64,000 bases of DNA from Chionis minor (taxonomy: Eukaryota; Chordata; Aves; Charadriiformes; Chionididae): contig VZSF01010482.1 in assembly GCA_013398295.1 (NCBI GenBank), forward strand, positions 62,001-126,000. Direction: 5' to 3'. How positions within the stretch are numbered: the stretch's first letter is position 1; each line of letters starts with the position of its first letter. The translations under genes were made by a program, and so were the position numbers. The notes beneath the pieces are model-generated. The model saw nothing but the letters and a program-made list of their open reading frames with translations. It searched no databases and was not told where the DNA came from. Below are positions 20,350-33,316 of this stretch, piece by piece.

Positions 20350-23300
20350 AATGAGAGGGCTGCTACCACTCGTATTTCTGGCAAAGTTATTACTTTACTA
20401 GTAAGTAGCTTCTAATTGGTATGCAGAGTCTGGAGTGAATTTACTCATTTTAAACATACTTGTCAGGTTCCTGGGCGTGTGTGCTCTGTTTAGCCTCTGG
20501 CTAGCCTGGGAATCCAATAGGTACCTTGCCGGCATGCTGCAGCTTTTCCAAGGGAATATGTAAGAGTAATTAACAAAAGCCTCTGACTGCCTACACTAGT
20601 AGGATCTGTGCCATTCCAAGCCTCTCACGCCTGATGAAAACTCGCTCACCATAGAGGCAGCAGCCTCAGCAGAGAGGGCAGAGCAGCCTAACTCTGCCCG
20701 CACCTTAAAGTACAAGCCAGCCATGGCAGGTGGGCTCCTTGGGAACAGGCAGGGCTGTATCTGAGCTCTCAAGTCATGAATGGCATCATGCAACACAGGT
20801 GGGAAAAACTAAACTGTTGTGTGCTCGTGTCATAGTGTCAGCCCTGCAAATGCTGCTTAGGAATATTTCCTCCTTTGGTAAGAAGAGGCAAACTTCTGTG
20901 CCTCCAAGGAGAACTTCCTCTGTGTCTCTCTCAGGAAAATGAGTCCTTCAACTCAGTGACAAGGACAGCAGCAAAAAGAGTCTATGGACTATAGCCCTGT
21001 AGCCACTTGAAGTTCTCAGCTTAGCTGGTCTTGATGGATGGATCAGATCTGATTTAAAACAAGAAAGTAAGCACTATTGATGTTTCTCTGCTATAGTTTT
21101 GGGGTTTTTTTTCTCTCAAACCTTCCAAGAAACAAGGCTATTCTGAATCTTTCCTCCATGTTAATGAAAACAGCCTCGGGACTTTTTCTCACCCAGTTCC
21201 ACACTTTGCCTTGTCATCATATTAGAGAGCAGCACAGCATGGAGAACAAGTAGAAGAAATCTCACTGTGTGAAGAACACGAAAGGAGAGTGACAAAGGTT
21301 AGAAGATGCCGATCAAATCAGCTCATTGCCATGGAGGGAGAAGGGAGGGACATGGCCATTAATTTGGGGAAAGAGTAGATGTGATTTCCCACCCTGATAG
21401 AATGCTTTTTGCGGTATGCACTCCATGGATTCAAGGAAGTTGGTTTTGATTTACAGCAGAGAAAGGAAGAGTGGAGGCCATTGTGTTTAAAACTCATCTG
21501 ACTAGCAAGTACAGCCATTGATCAAATACTGATTTTGGCACTAAATTTTGCCTTTTCTTTTTCTACATGTGATTTTCCCTGGAAATCAGCCAGAAGAAAC
21601 TGCCTGGCCAGCTGAGAAAATAGTGTCATACGTACCCAGATGTCTTTCCCTGGGCCCATGTTCCATGGAGTCTTTGCTATTCATGACGCTGCGGGTGGAG
21701 GGAGTCAGGACTTTTCTGCCTTCTCAGCTCTTGTGTCCAAACTATGGAGGGAAGACAGCAGCAAGAAAGGGGTCTCTTCCATGACACTGGCCAGATCTCC
21801 AGCTTTCTATAGCTGTCAGCCTGGTGGGGAGTTAATGCCAGCTTGTGATTACTTAGGGTATCATATTTATGGCAAAGTGACATATGAAGCAATACTTGAT
21901 ACCTCTTAGTTTGTCAATAAGATAACTCAGGTCCTTAAGAGCTCCATTAGCTAAGCTGCAGAGTCATCATCCTCCTTCTGATTACCTATGGAGAGCTGGG
22001 ATGGGTAGCTGACGCACTAAAGAGGACACCTTGTGTCTTACCACGTTGGAGTTGGGAAATTCTGCACTTAAGCTGCCTTGGCAGAATCTCATGTGGCCAG
22101 AGCATAATTGAATAATTTGGTTCCAGGGCAAATTTGAAAATTAAACAAGGACTTGAGGGAGTGGCCCCTATGGATACCATGTCAACGAACAAACAGCATC
22201 AGAGGATTTCAGTGATGTTTGTATAAGGAGGATAATGTTTGCTTGATTCTTGTGGGCTTTAACTGTCTGTCATCCTTTTACAGCAAAGCAACAGAAACTA
22301 ATTGAAAGAAACCAAACCCAAATAGAGGTGTGATAAGTTATTTGAAATTTAAAATTCAAGTTGTATGGCACAGTTTTGATAGGATTACATCATGTCACAT
22401 GGAAGATTTCTGCTTGTTATTGGAGCAGTGTAATTTTTAGAAGACAATTTCCATTGCAGACACTTTTGTTTGGCTGCTGAGAACTCACTGTTTAAACTGA
22501 AGTATGTTAAAAATGAGCAAAAGTAGTAGATTTCTATTCTCAGATTTGTAATTTCTTTTTAACTCAAGACACTAGCAAAGCTTTGGGGTGATTCAGTTAA
22601 ACGAATTAAGGACAGTGTTTTTCCTGGATGCAGTTCCTTTAACTTAGAGGGACTGTCCAAAGACCCTGTTCCCAAGGGAGTCACACGAGAGTCATTAGCC
22701 CTCTTTGTCAAACTTCTAAGCCCTTTTCAGACTCTAAATATCCATTCTTTCAGATATTTCTCAGGGTCCTGCCATCAGCAGTTCTGTATCCTTCTCTGAG
22801 GTTTTCTTTCTGCTTCCTTTTTTTTCTCTGCATTTACATTTTTTTTCTTTCTCTTGGGCATTTGTGTACATCCAGACACAGAGCCCTCTCTTAAAACTGT
22901 ATGTAGCAAACCTTATCCTTCCATGCAATTCAGATTCCTTAGAAGCTTCACACATTTTTGTCAGGGCCTTGACATGAACTCATGTTTTGGCTTGAGGGTG
23001 CTATTGCTTCAGCAAGCTAATTTAATAAAAAAGCTTATGGCTTCTCACACCTTACATGAAGGGTAGGTGTTTCACCCAAGTATGTTTAATCCAATCAGAA
23101 TACTACTGCAAGTTTCAATATGTTTTCTGATGCTTAAACTGTAACGTTGAAAATGATTACCTTTTATTCCTTGGAAGCACAATGTCTGGGACAGAGAGGC
23201 CTTAGTCCCATTTCAGGTACCGGGGTACTATTTGTACCACTGCACAACAGTGAAAAATAGTTTTCCAAGTAGAGACTGGAACTCACAGCTCTTGCAAAGG

Positions 23301-26300
23301 AGAAGGCATTTGTGTCTGTACTTCATGCCTGTCCTCCATGAGCCTGAATTCAGAAGGCAGATGGAAAAATGTCAAAAATTCCCAGCAGAGAAAATTTTAC
23401 GTGAAGAAGAGCAAAATGTTAAAGATGCAGCGCGAGAAGCTTCATAGCAGCAGCCTTCGCTTCCACTCAAGCAATCCTGAGGGCTGACCCCCACCCCAAA
23501 ATTTAACCGCAACTTCTCCTGCAGAGAAGTCCTTTTTGAGCAGATCAGTAGCAACACCTTTCTGCCTTTGCATGGCTGTGCGTCACTGAGCTACCGTGAG
23601 CATTTTCCAGGATTAACTCTGCTCGGATCCTCAATTGGTTTCAACGGGTTTAGCAAGCCTGTTTTTAGCCAGCGTGGAGAAGCTAATGCTCTTAGTTCTC
23701 AAGCTTTTTAAAAAGTGCACGAAGCCAGATCATCCCCTCCCAGTTTTGCCACAGAAGGGATGTAGCTAGCAGAAAGCCCCCAAAAACAGTTTGAAATCTC
23801 TTGGGGGAAAGGGAACGGGGCTTAAGAGACCTCAGCTTTCAACCTTCTTGTACTCTCAAAGCTGCACTGCACGGCAAAGGTGAAGGGCTCTGTCAAATTC
23901 CAGGGAACTGCACAGGACAGTCCCATTGCCAGGAAGACTGGGGGGAAATAACACAGGACAGAGATATGGTTTGGGCTGTATTGGTCCAACTCCAGCAACT
24001 TCCGCTGTGATGATTCAGTGAGAAAAATTCTCAATGATGGCTCTCTTAAATTCAAGGCTTTCCCAGAGAGGTAATCTTCCTGTTCCCAGGGGAAGGGTGT
24101 TGAGGGAGAAGACCAAGAGATTGGCTCTATGCACAAAGGCCCCAGCAACTTCACCTGGTCAGAGCTGGGCCTCCCAGCCCAACAGGCAATGTTAGCAACC
24201 TGCTGGACAGGTCTGCTTTTTACTCTGCAAAGAAATATCTCCCTCCTTCCCTTCCTTACAACTTCTCTGACCGGGAAATTATTCAGGCGCCACCAGGAAT
24301 TCTCTGCAGTTTAGCAGAAATCTCTTCAGCCTCAGTTCCCTGCCTGTGATCCAGCCTGGGGGAGCAACCTCTGCAGACCTCCTGCACTGCATGTGAGGAA
24401 CTGCGCAGTGGACCGGGTACCCTTCCCTGGGCCTTTTCTTGTTGGTGTTATTACTGACTGCACATCAGAGCAGCAGGGCTCTGGCTCTGATCAGAGCCTT
24501 CCAGTCACACCCAGGCTAAGCAAACTAAAATCAGAGTCACCTCAGTCTTACAAATGCCAGTGTGTCGGGGTTTGGACCGGCACAAGAATCATTTGGATCC
24601 AGATCCCGCTTTATCAAAACACCAAAGATCAGGGAACAGGAAGGAGTTTTAAATCCCTTCCAGATTTCCATAAAGAAAACAAGGCAAAACACAAGCACCT
24701 TCTTTGGAGAGGTTTTGTTGTTGTTGTTTTTTCCAGACAGAGCCTGTATATGCTTATCCTTGCTTACTATTTCTACAAGACATTCAGATAGACCTTCCCA
24801 AGAGCAGAGTGTAAGACAGCCCCAACTTTCTCACAAAGATCCGAGCTTCCTGATAGCTTGTGTGAATGACATGCAGGCGTTGTGATTGACATAAGTCACT
24901 CACGCTAGAGTCTGTGCAGAAGGACGAGCCTCCGGCTACGAAGGCTGGGCGGCAATATTTTACAGTAATAAGGTGATGGACAGCATTCCACATTTTTTCT
25001 GTTCCTGCCTCTCTCAAATGTCGATTTGAAGACAGAGGTGAGAGAGGAGAAGCCCTCTGGCTTTCAGAGGGTGCTCTGGTGTGAATGCCCAAGTACCACA
25101 TTACTGTTGTGCTGTGGCTGATAAGCCATGCACCATGCCCAGCAGTTGGGTTCCCACCAGTGGGGGCTGTGTCCCTTCTGGATCAATGACAGAGTGGGAC
25201 AGAGAGAAGGTCTCCTGGCTCCTGTTCTGGTGATTTATTCATGAATGAGGTGGGGTTTCTGTTTGGATGGCTTCAGTGAGACTGTTAATAAACACATTTT
25301 ATTTCTTAAAGAGTTGAAAGAAGGCAGGAAGGATGCCTTTTGCTAGGCAGGGTACAAGGACCCTCAAGTGTTTCCCTGCAAAGCTTACAAGATAAATGAG
25401 GTTCATGGAGGGCTAGGGAATGTTTTTTGGTTTTGAGGTTTTTTCAAATGTGTTCCCAGGCTCTTGAAGAGTAACAAGTAGTGTGTGTCCTCTCAGAGGA
25501 GACAGAGTAAAAGCGCATTCAGAGGGCGGGAAAACAGTTTTGTTTCCAAAGGTGTACACCTCTTGCTCACCAGAAGGAGTTCTGAACTGAGTGATTGGAA
25601 AAATTCTGCAAGACAGGGAGGAAATCACAACTGGATCTGGCCAATCATGGGTAGAAATAATTTTCTGATGGCAGTTTGGCTTCTGTGTAATTTTGACTGG
25701 CACAAAGATTTGGAGGAAGACTGGTATACGTGGATGATTCATCTCTACCCCTCTCTACCCCTTTTCAGACAAGAGTAATTAATGACTAGTTTAAAAGCCA
25801 ACTAATGGCTGGTTATATAACCTTGTTAAGTACATGACAGACCTATGGAAAATGGTGTTTCATTTTGGCTTTCCACTGACTCAGAGATTTTGTGTTTGTT
25901 AAACCAGACTATCACGTAGCAGTGATGGAAGAACTAATGTAAACTACTTGAGTTTGGACTGCTTGAGCAGCTGGCCTTCCTCTTTCACTGCTGCAGCCTG
26001 GTCACACCGAGTACACCATGATGCCCGATTCTAGGGGGATTAAGATCATGTTTTTGTGAGTGCTAGGCTAGACTAATCTCAGATGGAGGGCTGAAATCAC
26101 GTGAATGGTTCAACATGTGTACAGCACCTGATGAGTCTGCAAAATGAACAGGGCAAAACTCTCCAGATGCAATTTTGTTAGAAAACATCTGCTGAAAGCA
26201 TTTGCTGTTCATGATTTTTTCATATCTGACCTAGAGATATTTAAAAAATATTTTCCTATTTAATCATTTCTGTTGTCTGTGGTTTTGGTGGTTGTGGTCT

Positions 26301-27879
26301 CTTGACATCCAAGTGTAGGTTTATCTTTTCCATCATCCCAACAGGAGGAACGGTGAGTCACATGAGCTGAATGAAACTTTGTCAAGAAGCCCCAGAGAGC
26401 TCAGAGAATTCAAGTGGTCCCACTGAAGTCTGGATATAGGGATTAAGACTGTAGAAGGGTTTGCTGGAAGGTTTGGAATTTCAGGATGATTCCAGGTTGC
26501 AATTTGGCAGAAAGGACCAAATCTGAGCATGGAGCAGCTTTGAATCTGGAAGTCCATTGGCAGAATTGTGGGTGTCTGAGTACAGGGAATGATGGATAAA
26601 AACCTGTGTGATCTTCTGCATGTGAAACTGCCTCAGGCCTTCCTGCTCTAGGGCAGAGTCTCATGGATAACAGTGCCATTCATTTATCTTTTTATTGTGA
26701 GCTTCTGAGTACTTTGGGGTTTTTTTAAACATGCACACAGAGAGACACAGACAAAAACATATACAGATATAATGTTCTTGCCACACATCCGAAGGAAGAC
26801 ATTCCTGTGACTTGTTGACTGAAAAAAGACTAAATAGCCTCCTTGGAAAACACACTGTCCTACACCTGGCTGTAAGTAACTGCGTGGTAACAGGGAAGTG
26901 ACCCATCAGTCTCGCACTTGGTGGACTGTGCTTTCCCTTCAGCCCACCCACCGCCTGCTCCATCACAGCTGGGGTTTCCTCCTTGCCCAGAGCTGCTTCT
27001 TGACCACTGTGTGGCAAGGCCAGCATTCAAATGAGAGAGGGAAAGGAGTCAGAAGCACAGGTTTTGTTCACCTGCATGTAGCATTACTGGCAAAACTATT
27101 GAACTTAGCCTAGAGGGTGTCAGTCACATGTTTTGTCCCCAGTACTGCCAGTAGCAGGGGAGGTGGTGTGGCTACTACCACCAGCAGTGGCAGGTCCTGA
27201 GTCTTTAATGGGCCATGTAGCACCTTGAAGTGGTTTTGCTATACATATTGGAAGTTGGAAGCCTCTCAGTTCCAATGCTGCTGGGTTTTTTCTGTGATTA
27301 ATACCTTAGAAAAGTTCCCAAGCTCCTTCCTCTGCAAAATGCAGACACCCTCCCTTGCATGGATGGCCCATGAAAGATCCACAGCAGCCCCAGCAGCACT
27401 GGGGTATATAGGAGAGTATGGCTGGAGAGGGATAACTTGAGATGAATCTGTATGGGTGTGCACCTGTGTCCGTGGGAGGGAGGCAGGCAGGACACCACCG
27501 TGTCCCCTTTGAGACACTGCTGGTGGTGGTCACCGTGATGCACCATGGAGGTACCTGATGGCGTGGAAGGTGATAGCTGTGACACCAGCAGCCCACAGGC
27601 TTGCTGGCAGTCGGTTAAGTGGCACATCTGGTGCGGCCTCACACAATGTGGCAACATGCCTGGCATTTGCTTACACAAGGACTAATGGAAATGTGTAGGT
27701 GGAGGAGGAATAGTCTCTCTTGACTCTCTCTGTAGGCTCCCATCCTCTTGATGGTAAACAAGCCTCTGACATGAAAATGGATGGCTCCTCGTGTTGTTTC
27801 AGCATATAGCACCACGCAGCTGGGCAGGTGTCCTAAGGGAAATAGCTGTTTTTTCACAAAGTATTCTACATCTGGATTT
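20350..27879. other. Unique non-coding sequence, nothing recognised
   Basis: Over 7 kb without a recognisable gene or transposon. Frames reach 132 codons and overlap frames on the opposite strand. Slightly AT-rich blocks occur at about 22290-22600 and 26160-26300 but lack dense motif clustering. T-rich tracts lie near 22817 and 24715. Confidence 0.5.
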
Positions 27880-28080
27880 CCTCTCATTTTCATTTTAATT
27901 TTGAGACTGGAATTGAACAAATTGTATGCATGAAAAATAATGCATTCATCATGATTATTTCAACAATTTTTTTTCATTTATTATTAATTTCAGGACACTG
28001 TTTCATATTCCTATATGGTAAAAAGAAAACAAAGTTTAAATAAAATTAATTGTCAGGGTTTAAATAAAATTAATTGCCTG
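27880..28080. promoter_or_regulatory. AT-rich CNE-like block with a 24-bp tandem repeat
   Basis: Contains CATTTTAATTTTGAG, ATAATGCATTC and TTATTATTAATTTC, followed by two exact copies of the 19-mer GTTTAAATAAAATTAATTG (28034-28052 and 28058-28076), each with an AATTAATTG homeodomain core. The tandem doubling of a homeodomain-type site is the notable point. Function is inferred. Confidence 0.35.
28034..28076 (+). repeat. Tandem 19-mer repeat, period 24 bp
   Basis: GTTTAAATAAAATTAATTG occurs exactly at 28034 and again at 28058, separated by 'tcagg'. It is a minimal two-unit tandem duplication. Confidence 0.85.
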
Positions 28081-29179
28081 TTGGAAAGTGACAGAGGCAG
28101 AGGAATTCTGTTCCTCATCCTTCCTCTCTCTTGGCTGTATCAGCTTCAAATGGGATGGTGCTTAAGGTCTTCCCTGGCAAAGCACTTCTGGGAAAGGTCT
28201 TCTCTCCCTCTGTGTTTTCCTCAGAAAATACACGTTTTCACTATCTCCATGAAACTAAGACTAACAAGGTTTCCATAACTTTAATAAAACTCTTCTCCTT
28301 CACTCAGATTCTTCATTTGGCATTGTCAGTGGTTTCTGAGCTGGGTTTCCCCTTTACCCCTAGTAAATTTAAAAATTAATGTGGCTTCCATGAAGATCAT
28401 GTATCCATGCAATCCACAGCAAAGAACTATTTGGAAAAAGACTTTTGGCGTAACTACTTCACAGAAATTACAAGGACGAGATTTAGTTTAACTTTCAGTT
28501 CTTTTTCACATTTTTGAGAAGAAAGGGAAAGGTAACTTAGCAGTAAAAGATCGGTTTATTTTTTGCTTTCTTGCTTTCTGCAATATCTGCATACATAGCA
28601 GCAGGCTTGCCATATATCTTTAGCTTAAAAAGTACTGTGAATTTTGTATACAGGGTATTTTTCACTGATGTACAGTGGCTACGAGTCCAGGGAAGTGCGT
28701 CTATTTTTCTCTGCTGCACCAAGGTAAATCTGGAGGGGTTTGTTTCCCTGAAGTGCCTCTGGATTTAGATGAGCATAGCTGAATATTGAATCTGCCCCAC
28801 TGTCTCCTCAGCGCAAAGACTCTGAAATGGGTTTGTGAGTCTCAAATCAGTCCCTGGGGCATCCTAGTCTGCACTGTAAAACCACCGTATGTAAATTGTT
28901 GCCGTTAAAGAAGTTGCTCAGGAGGGAAGGAGAACAGGATGGGAGCTGGAAGTGACTCAGTGCTCATGCTGGGTTTCAGACGGGACTGCCCTTCCAGTTC
29001 AGAGGTCGCCGAAACGGCAGGGAGGAGATCGTATGGCTGCCATATGGACTGCATGTGGCAGATGGGGAGGTCGTGTCCATTACTCCCACATTCTGCAGAA
29101 AAACAGAAATAAAAAATGAAACATAAAAACCGAGCTCCTTTCCATTCTGCTGTAGGAAGGGGGTGGAACGGGAGAGCGG
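28081..29179. other. Unique non-coding sequence, nothing recognised
   Basis: No gene or repeat family is recognised. Frames are at most 110 codons. Confidence 0.5.
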
Positions 29180-29383
29180 GCCCTCCTTTCAGAGTATTTC
29201 TGTGATAATTCATTAGCTGATGCCCCCTGTTTTTCATCTCTTCAGGGAAGTCTGCTGAGAATTTATTGCTGAGCCATTAATGAGTTTTTAAACCGTCAGG
29301 GACTAATGTAAATAAGTGGGATCCCAGATTGTTACACAGCCATTATCAGGTCAAAATGCCTGCGCAGGAGCTGTTGCTTCAAG
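29180..29383. promoter_or_regulatory. Short CNE-like block
   Basis: Contains GATAATTCATTAGCTGATG, GAGCCATTAATGAG, GGGACTAATGTAAATAAG and GCCATTATCAGG, a dense series of TAAT-type cores in non-repetitive sequence. It ends directly at a short tandem duplication. Composition-based inference. Confidence 0.38.
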
Positions 29384-29421
29384 CAGAGGGTAAATCTTCA
29401 CACAGAGGGTAAATCTTCACG
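29384..29421 (+). repeat. 19-bp tandem duplication
   Basis: CAGAGGGTAAATCTTCACA (29384-29402) is repeated immediately at 29403-29421 with a single final base change. It is likely a recent replication-slippage duplication. Confidence 0.85.
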
Positions 29422-32400
29422 CAGAGCTACGCAAGGGACAGAGCTCCTCACAGAAACGCCTGCCCAGCCCCGTTCAGCAAGAGTCCAGCTGTTGCCTGAA
29501 CCCTCTCCCTGCTGAGGGGTGAGACAGTGTCCCCCGAGGAGAATATTTTGATTTTCTAGCTAGGCCTTGACAATATTTTTTTGTGGTTTTATTATGGCAG
29601 AAGGAAGACCATAGTCTAATGCCCTTGGCCTTCATTTTTCCTTCCACTGGCCAGGAAGGTTTAATTGTATGGTGGTGAGTTTTGGCACAAGAGACCTCTG
29701 GAGCATCAGTGTCCCTGGTCAGTGCTGGCCACTGCCGCTGGCTGCCAGCATGGGACAGATTTTTGGAAAGGGAGAAGGCACTCGGCCCTGGCCAGGAGGA
29801 ACAGGGGAAGGAGGAAACGGCATGCTTACAGAGTAGGAGCAAGGACTCACAGGGGGAGAAAACATCTCGACAGACATTTGCAACTACCTGTCCTCCCCCC
29901 GCCCCAGCAGAAGAGTTTCACACATGGCGCTTAAATGTAGTCAGTGTCCTCCTACTGAGACAGCCAGGTGCCCCAGTGCTGTATCCCTGAAATCACCCCC
30001 CTTCTGCCTAAGCCCGGGGACAGCGGCTGGGTGCGCTCTGCCTGTGAGAATAGCTCGTCAGATGCATCTGCTCCACCTATGCCTTAGTTTTGTCCCTGTG
30101 GATTAACTGTGGTGAATGAGAACAGCATTTTGTGACAGCTGCAACAGCCAAGTAAGAAGGGTTTTAGTGACTGTTAATTTGTGACTTTTAATTTCATTAA
30201 AACCCTGAGTCCTTTCTACAGAACCAGTTAGTGCCTTTATAAACATAGAAAAAAAATAAAGCAGCAGATTCAGTGATGGGACCAGTTCTAGGAAGACTTG
30301 TCACGAGGGCTAAGGCTTGATTTGTCCAGCACAAGGGGTTTATTTGTTTGCTTTTTGCTCTACAGAGGAGAAAAAAAACCTTTCCCATTCCAAAATAGAT
30401 AATCTGGCATGAAAACCAGACATGTTAAATATCACAAGCAAGGACTCGTGCCTGGGTGCCTGATGTCCAAAGAAAAGAGTCACATTAATGTCAATGTGCT
30501 TTGGATCATTAGCTCTTAAGCCTCTAACGATGTTCCCTAATGACCCTACTGTTCTTCCTCCTCCATCAGACTCTCTCTAACCTGCAGGAGCTGTGCTAAC
30601 TTTTCAGGGGTTTGCTGTAAGAGAGCCTTTGAAAAAACATGTAAGTATCCCAGTAATATATAAGAGACATTACCCGTTGGGAGTCTGGAATGTAATTTAT
30701 AGGAGGTTGTATCCACAATATTCATTATGTGAAGGCTCAAGTTCTTATTCATTTTTTATTTCATTCATTTATTCTGCTACAGGGACAAGAATAAAAAAGA
30801 ACACCTGTCCCAAGATTAAGACAACTTGCCATTAATTTAAAAATGCAATATAGATGCTGGTTACAAAATCAGCACCTCCCTCCTACCCTCACACACACAC
30901 TTCCATATATTAACCAGCAGTCAGCATTTTCTCCTGGCCAGGTCCAAGGCTGGGGCAGACCAGCTTCGTGATAGTGCCTTCAGCTTTCCCTGGGTGAGGT
31001 TTGGTGCCCACGCACTTTGCTCTGCACGGATAGAAAGCTCCCTTTTCTGCAAAGCCGGAGTATGCTCTGTCTTTGTTTTGAGTCTGTCAACACATCTTCC
31101 AGTAACCTTCCTGAGGTCCAGAGAAGGATACACTGGGTTATCCCAGCAACTGTTCTCACTCCATGGGGACTACAAAGACTTTTGCAGTGTCAGCACAAAG
31201 TAGTAAAACACCCAGTCTGTATTTATGGACCTTGTGAGCACCATATATATGTTTATATTTCTCACTGAAACTAAGGGTGAGCAGGGACCTATCTTGCAGG
31301 CCCATTATGGCAATCAGAGTTAACCCTGCCCACGTCTTTCAGGCAGGGATACAGCCCGAGGGGTTTTTGGTCAGCCACTCTTTCCACTTGCACCAGGGTG
31401 GCATGAATGACCTCTTGGAAAAAATAGTTCTCAATTTAAGAGAGAGCAGAGCTTGACCCTCCAGGCTGGCTGTTATTGCAAGAACATAGGGAAAACTTGT
31501 AAGACATGCAGGATGTAGGAAATGGGTACTTCCTGTTGAAGTCATGTGCTAGGGAGTCCTCAGGCTATTCAGAGGGTTCATAACTTAGCTTACTGTTTTC
31601 TGAAACATCCTAGATTATGGTCCTACAGGTTGCCAGGTCTTTCACACTTGGGCATAATCTCCAGCTTCATCACTGCCCAGCTGATCTCTTCATACATTTT
31701 TGTCACATGAAGAGCACCAGAAGCATCCTGGTTATTTCGGTAGTTAGGTCTGTCTTGCTGCCTTCTGACATTGCTGCTGCTCAGACTCGGCCACAGAACG
31801 AGAATTCTGCAGCCCGTGTCTTGAGGGCAGCACGGTAGCGCCAGGGGAGTCCTCCTGATCCTTACTTACACCGACCAGAAAAGGCACAAGAAAAGTCTTC
31901 ATAGGGAAAAACCTGGAGGAAAACACTGGTGAGTGATTCAGCAGAAACTGTTTTGCTGACTGACTGGATGGCAATGCAGCAGCCTCCGCGCAGTCTGCGC
32001 TCTTGCAGCCAGGACGGTCACCTTGGGGAGGCTTGACTCCAGCCAGCTCCAGGCACCTGAAGGGGGAGGCAGGCGCCTGAGCTCCCTGCGCCAGAGGCAG
32101 CCGCAATACGTGGAATGAATTGCCCTCTAGAGGTGCTTTTCTCTCTCCACTGGACGTACATGGAGCCTGGACAACCAGCTTGGACTCGGGCCTTTAAAGA
32201 GCCATTAAACAGCCACAATTCAGTGAGGTGACTTCTCCGTGAAACTCCAGAAGCTCTGCCTGAAAAATGAATGGGAATTCACGTTCTTAGGATCATCTGT
32301 CCTCCCTCTCTGAGGTCTTGGTTGGGCACTGCAGGAATCGCTGTGCAATCAATATTATTAATACTAGCAAACTGACTCTGGCTTTAAATACACACGCACC

Positions 32401-33263
32401 AAGAAAACAAATCGAAACAGCAAAAGAGGTCTTTGTGGTAACACAACTTCAGAGCTAAGGTTGTAGTCACACAGAAGCTAAGGAATGCAAATGTGTGGTA
32501 ATCAGAGTATTGTAACTCATCCATCCAAATGTTAATAGTATTTTCTCACCATATATTACATTAGCATTAATGGCTTAGGTTCAAATTCTGCACTGTTTTC
32601 TACAATTATGACTCATTTTTCAGCTAAAGGGACTATCCATGGTAATCAACATAGCTGGAGCAGGATTTTTAGAGACTTATGTGAGCACACCACGTGTGTG
32701 TGATTATCCCTGAAAGAACTTTTGAAACCCTCTGGCCAAAGCCAACAAAATGCAAAAGCACGGTAGAGGTTGAATTCAGTTCCTACAAGGGCTGTGTAAA
32801 TAGGCAGTTGTGAAGAGAAGAGGCCTGCCACTGGATGGGATGCCATAGAATCAGAGAAGATCTTGAGTCCATGCTGCTGTTTGAGCTCAGCCACTATTAG
32901 GTGTTGGAGACCTCAGACCCGAGAGGGCACCTTTCTAAACCAAGGGAGAAGCACTCCTCATCTCTCAGGGCCCAAAGCCAGCTGTGCCTGAAGTGCAAAC
33001 CTCTGCACTTTGCTCCTTTCAGTGCCAGTGTCCACAGAACTACTTGTTAATTGAACAGTGTCTTAAAGCAAGTGAGAGAACATACATTTTAATGTGCCAT
33101 ATTCTGCAACTATCCAAAAAGAAAGGTCAAATAAGCACATGGGTTGCTTTGGGTATACAACCGGGCTGCTGCCCTTACAAACGGAGACATCATCACAGTG
33201 ACACAGAGCTCTGGTGCACCTGGGCTTCCACACTCCCGCCTGCACGAGGGCTTATCTGACCAT
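29422..33263. other. Unique non-coding sequence, nothing recognised
   Basis: No gene or transposon is recognised. An AT-rich patch at about 32340-32620 has TCAATATTATTAATAC and CATTAGCATTAATGG and could be a weak CNE. Frames stay below 125 codons. Confidence 0.5.
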
Positions 33264-33282
33264 TAATAATAATAATAATAAT

Positions 33283-33316
<34 letters not shown>
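33264..33316. repeat. Compound (AAT)n(AAC)n microsatellite
   Basis: About six to seven AAT triplets (33264-33283) pass directly into about eleven AAC triplets (33283-33315). In one frame this reads as poly-Asn, which explains the Asn-rich open frame there. It is likely length-polymorphic. Confidence 0.95.

Noticed and set aside
29384..29421. CRISPR-like or satellite array
   Set aside because: Only two adjacent units without spacers in a vertebrate genome; a simple slippage duplication explains it.
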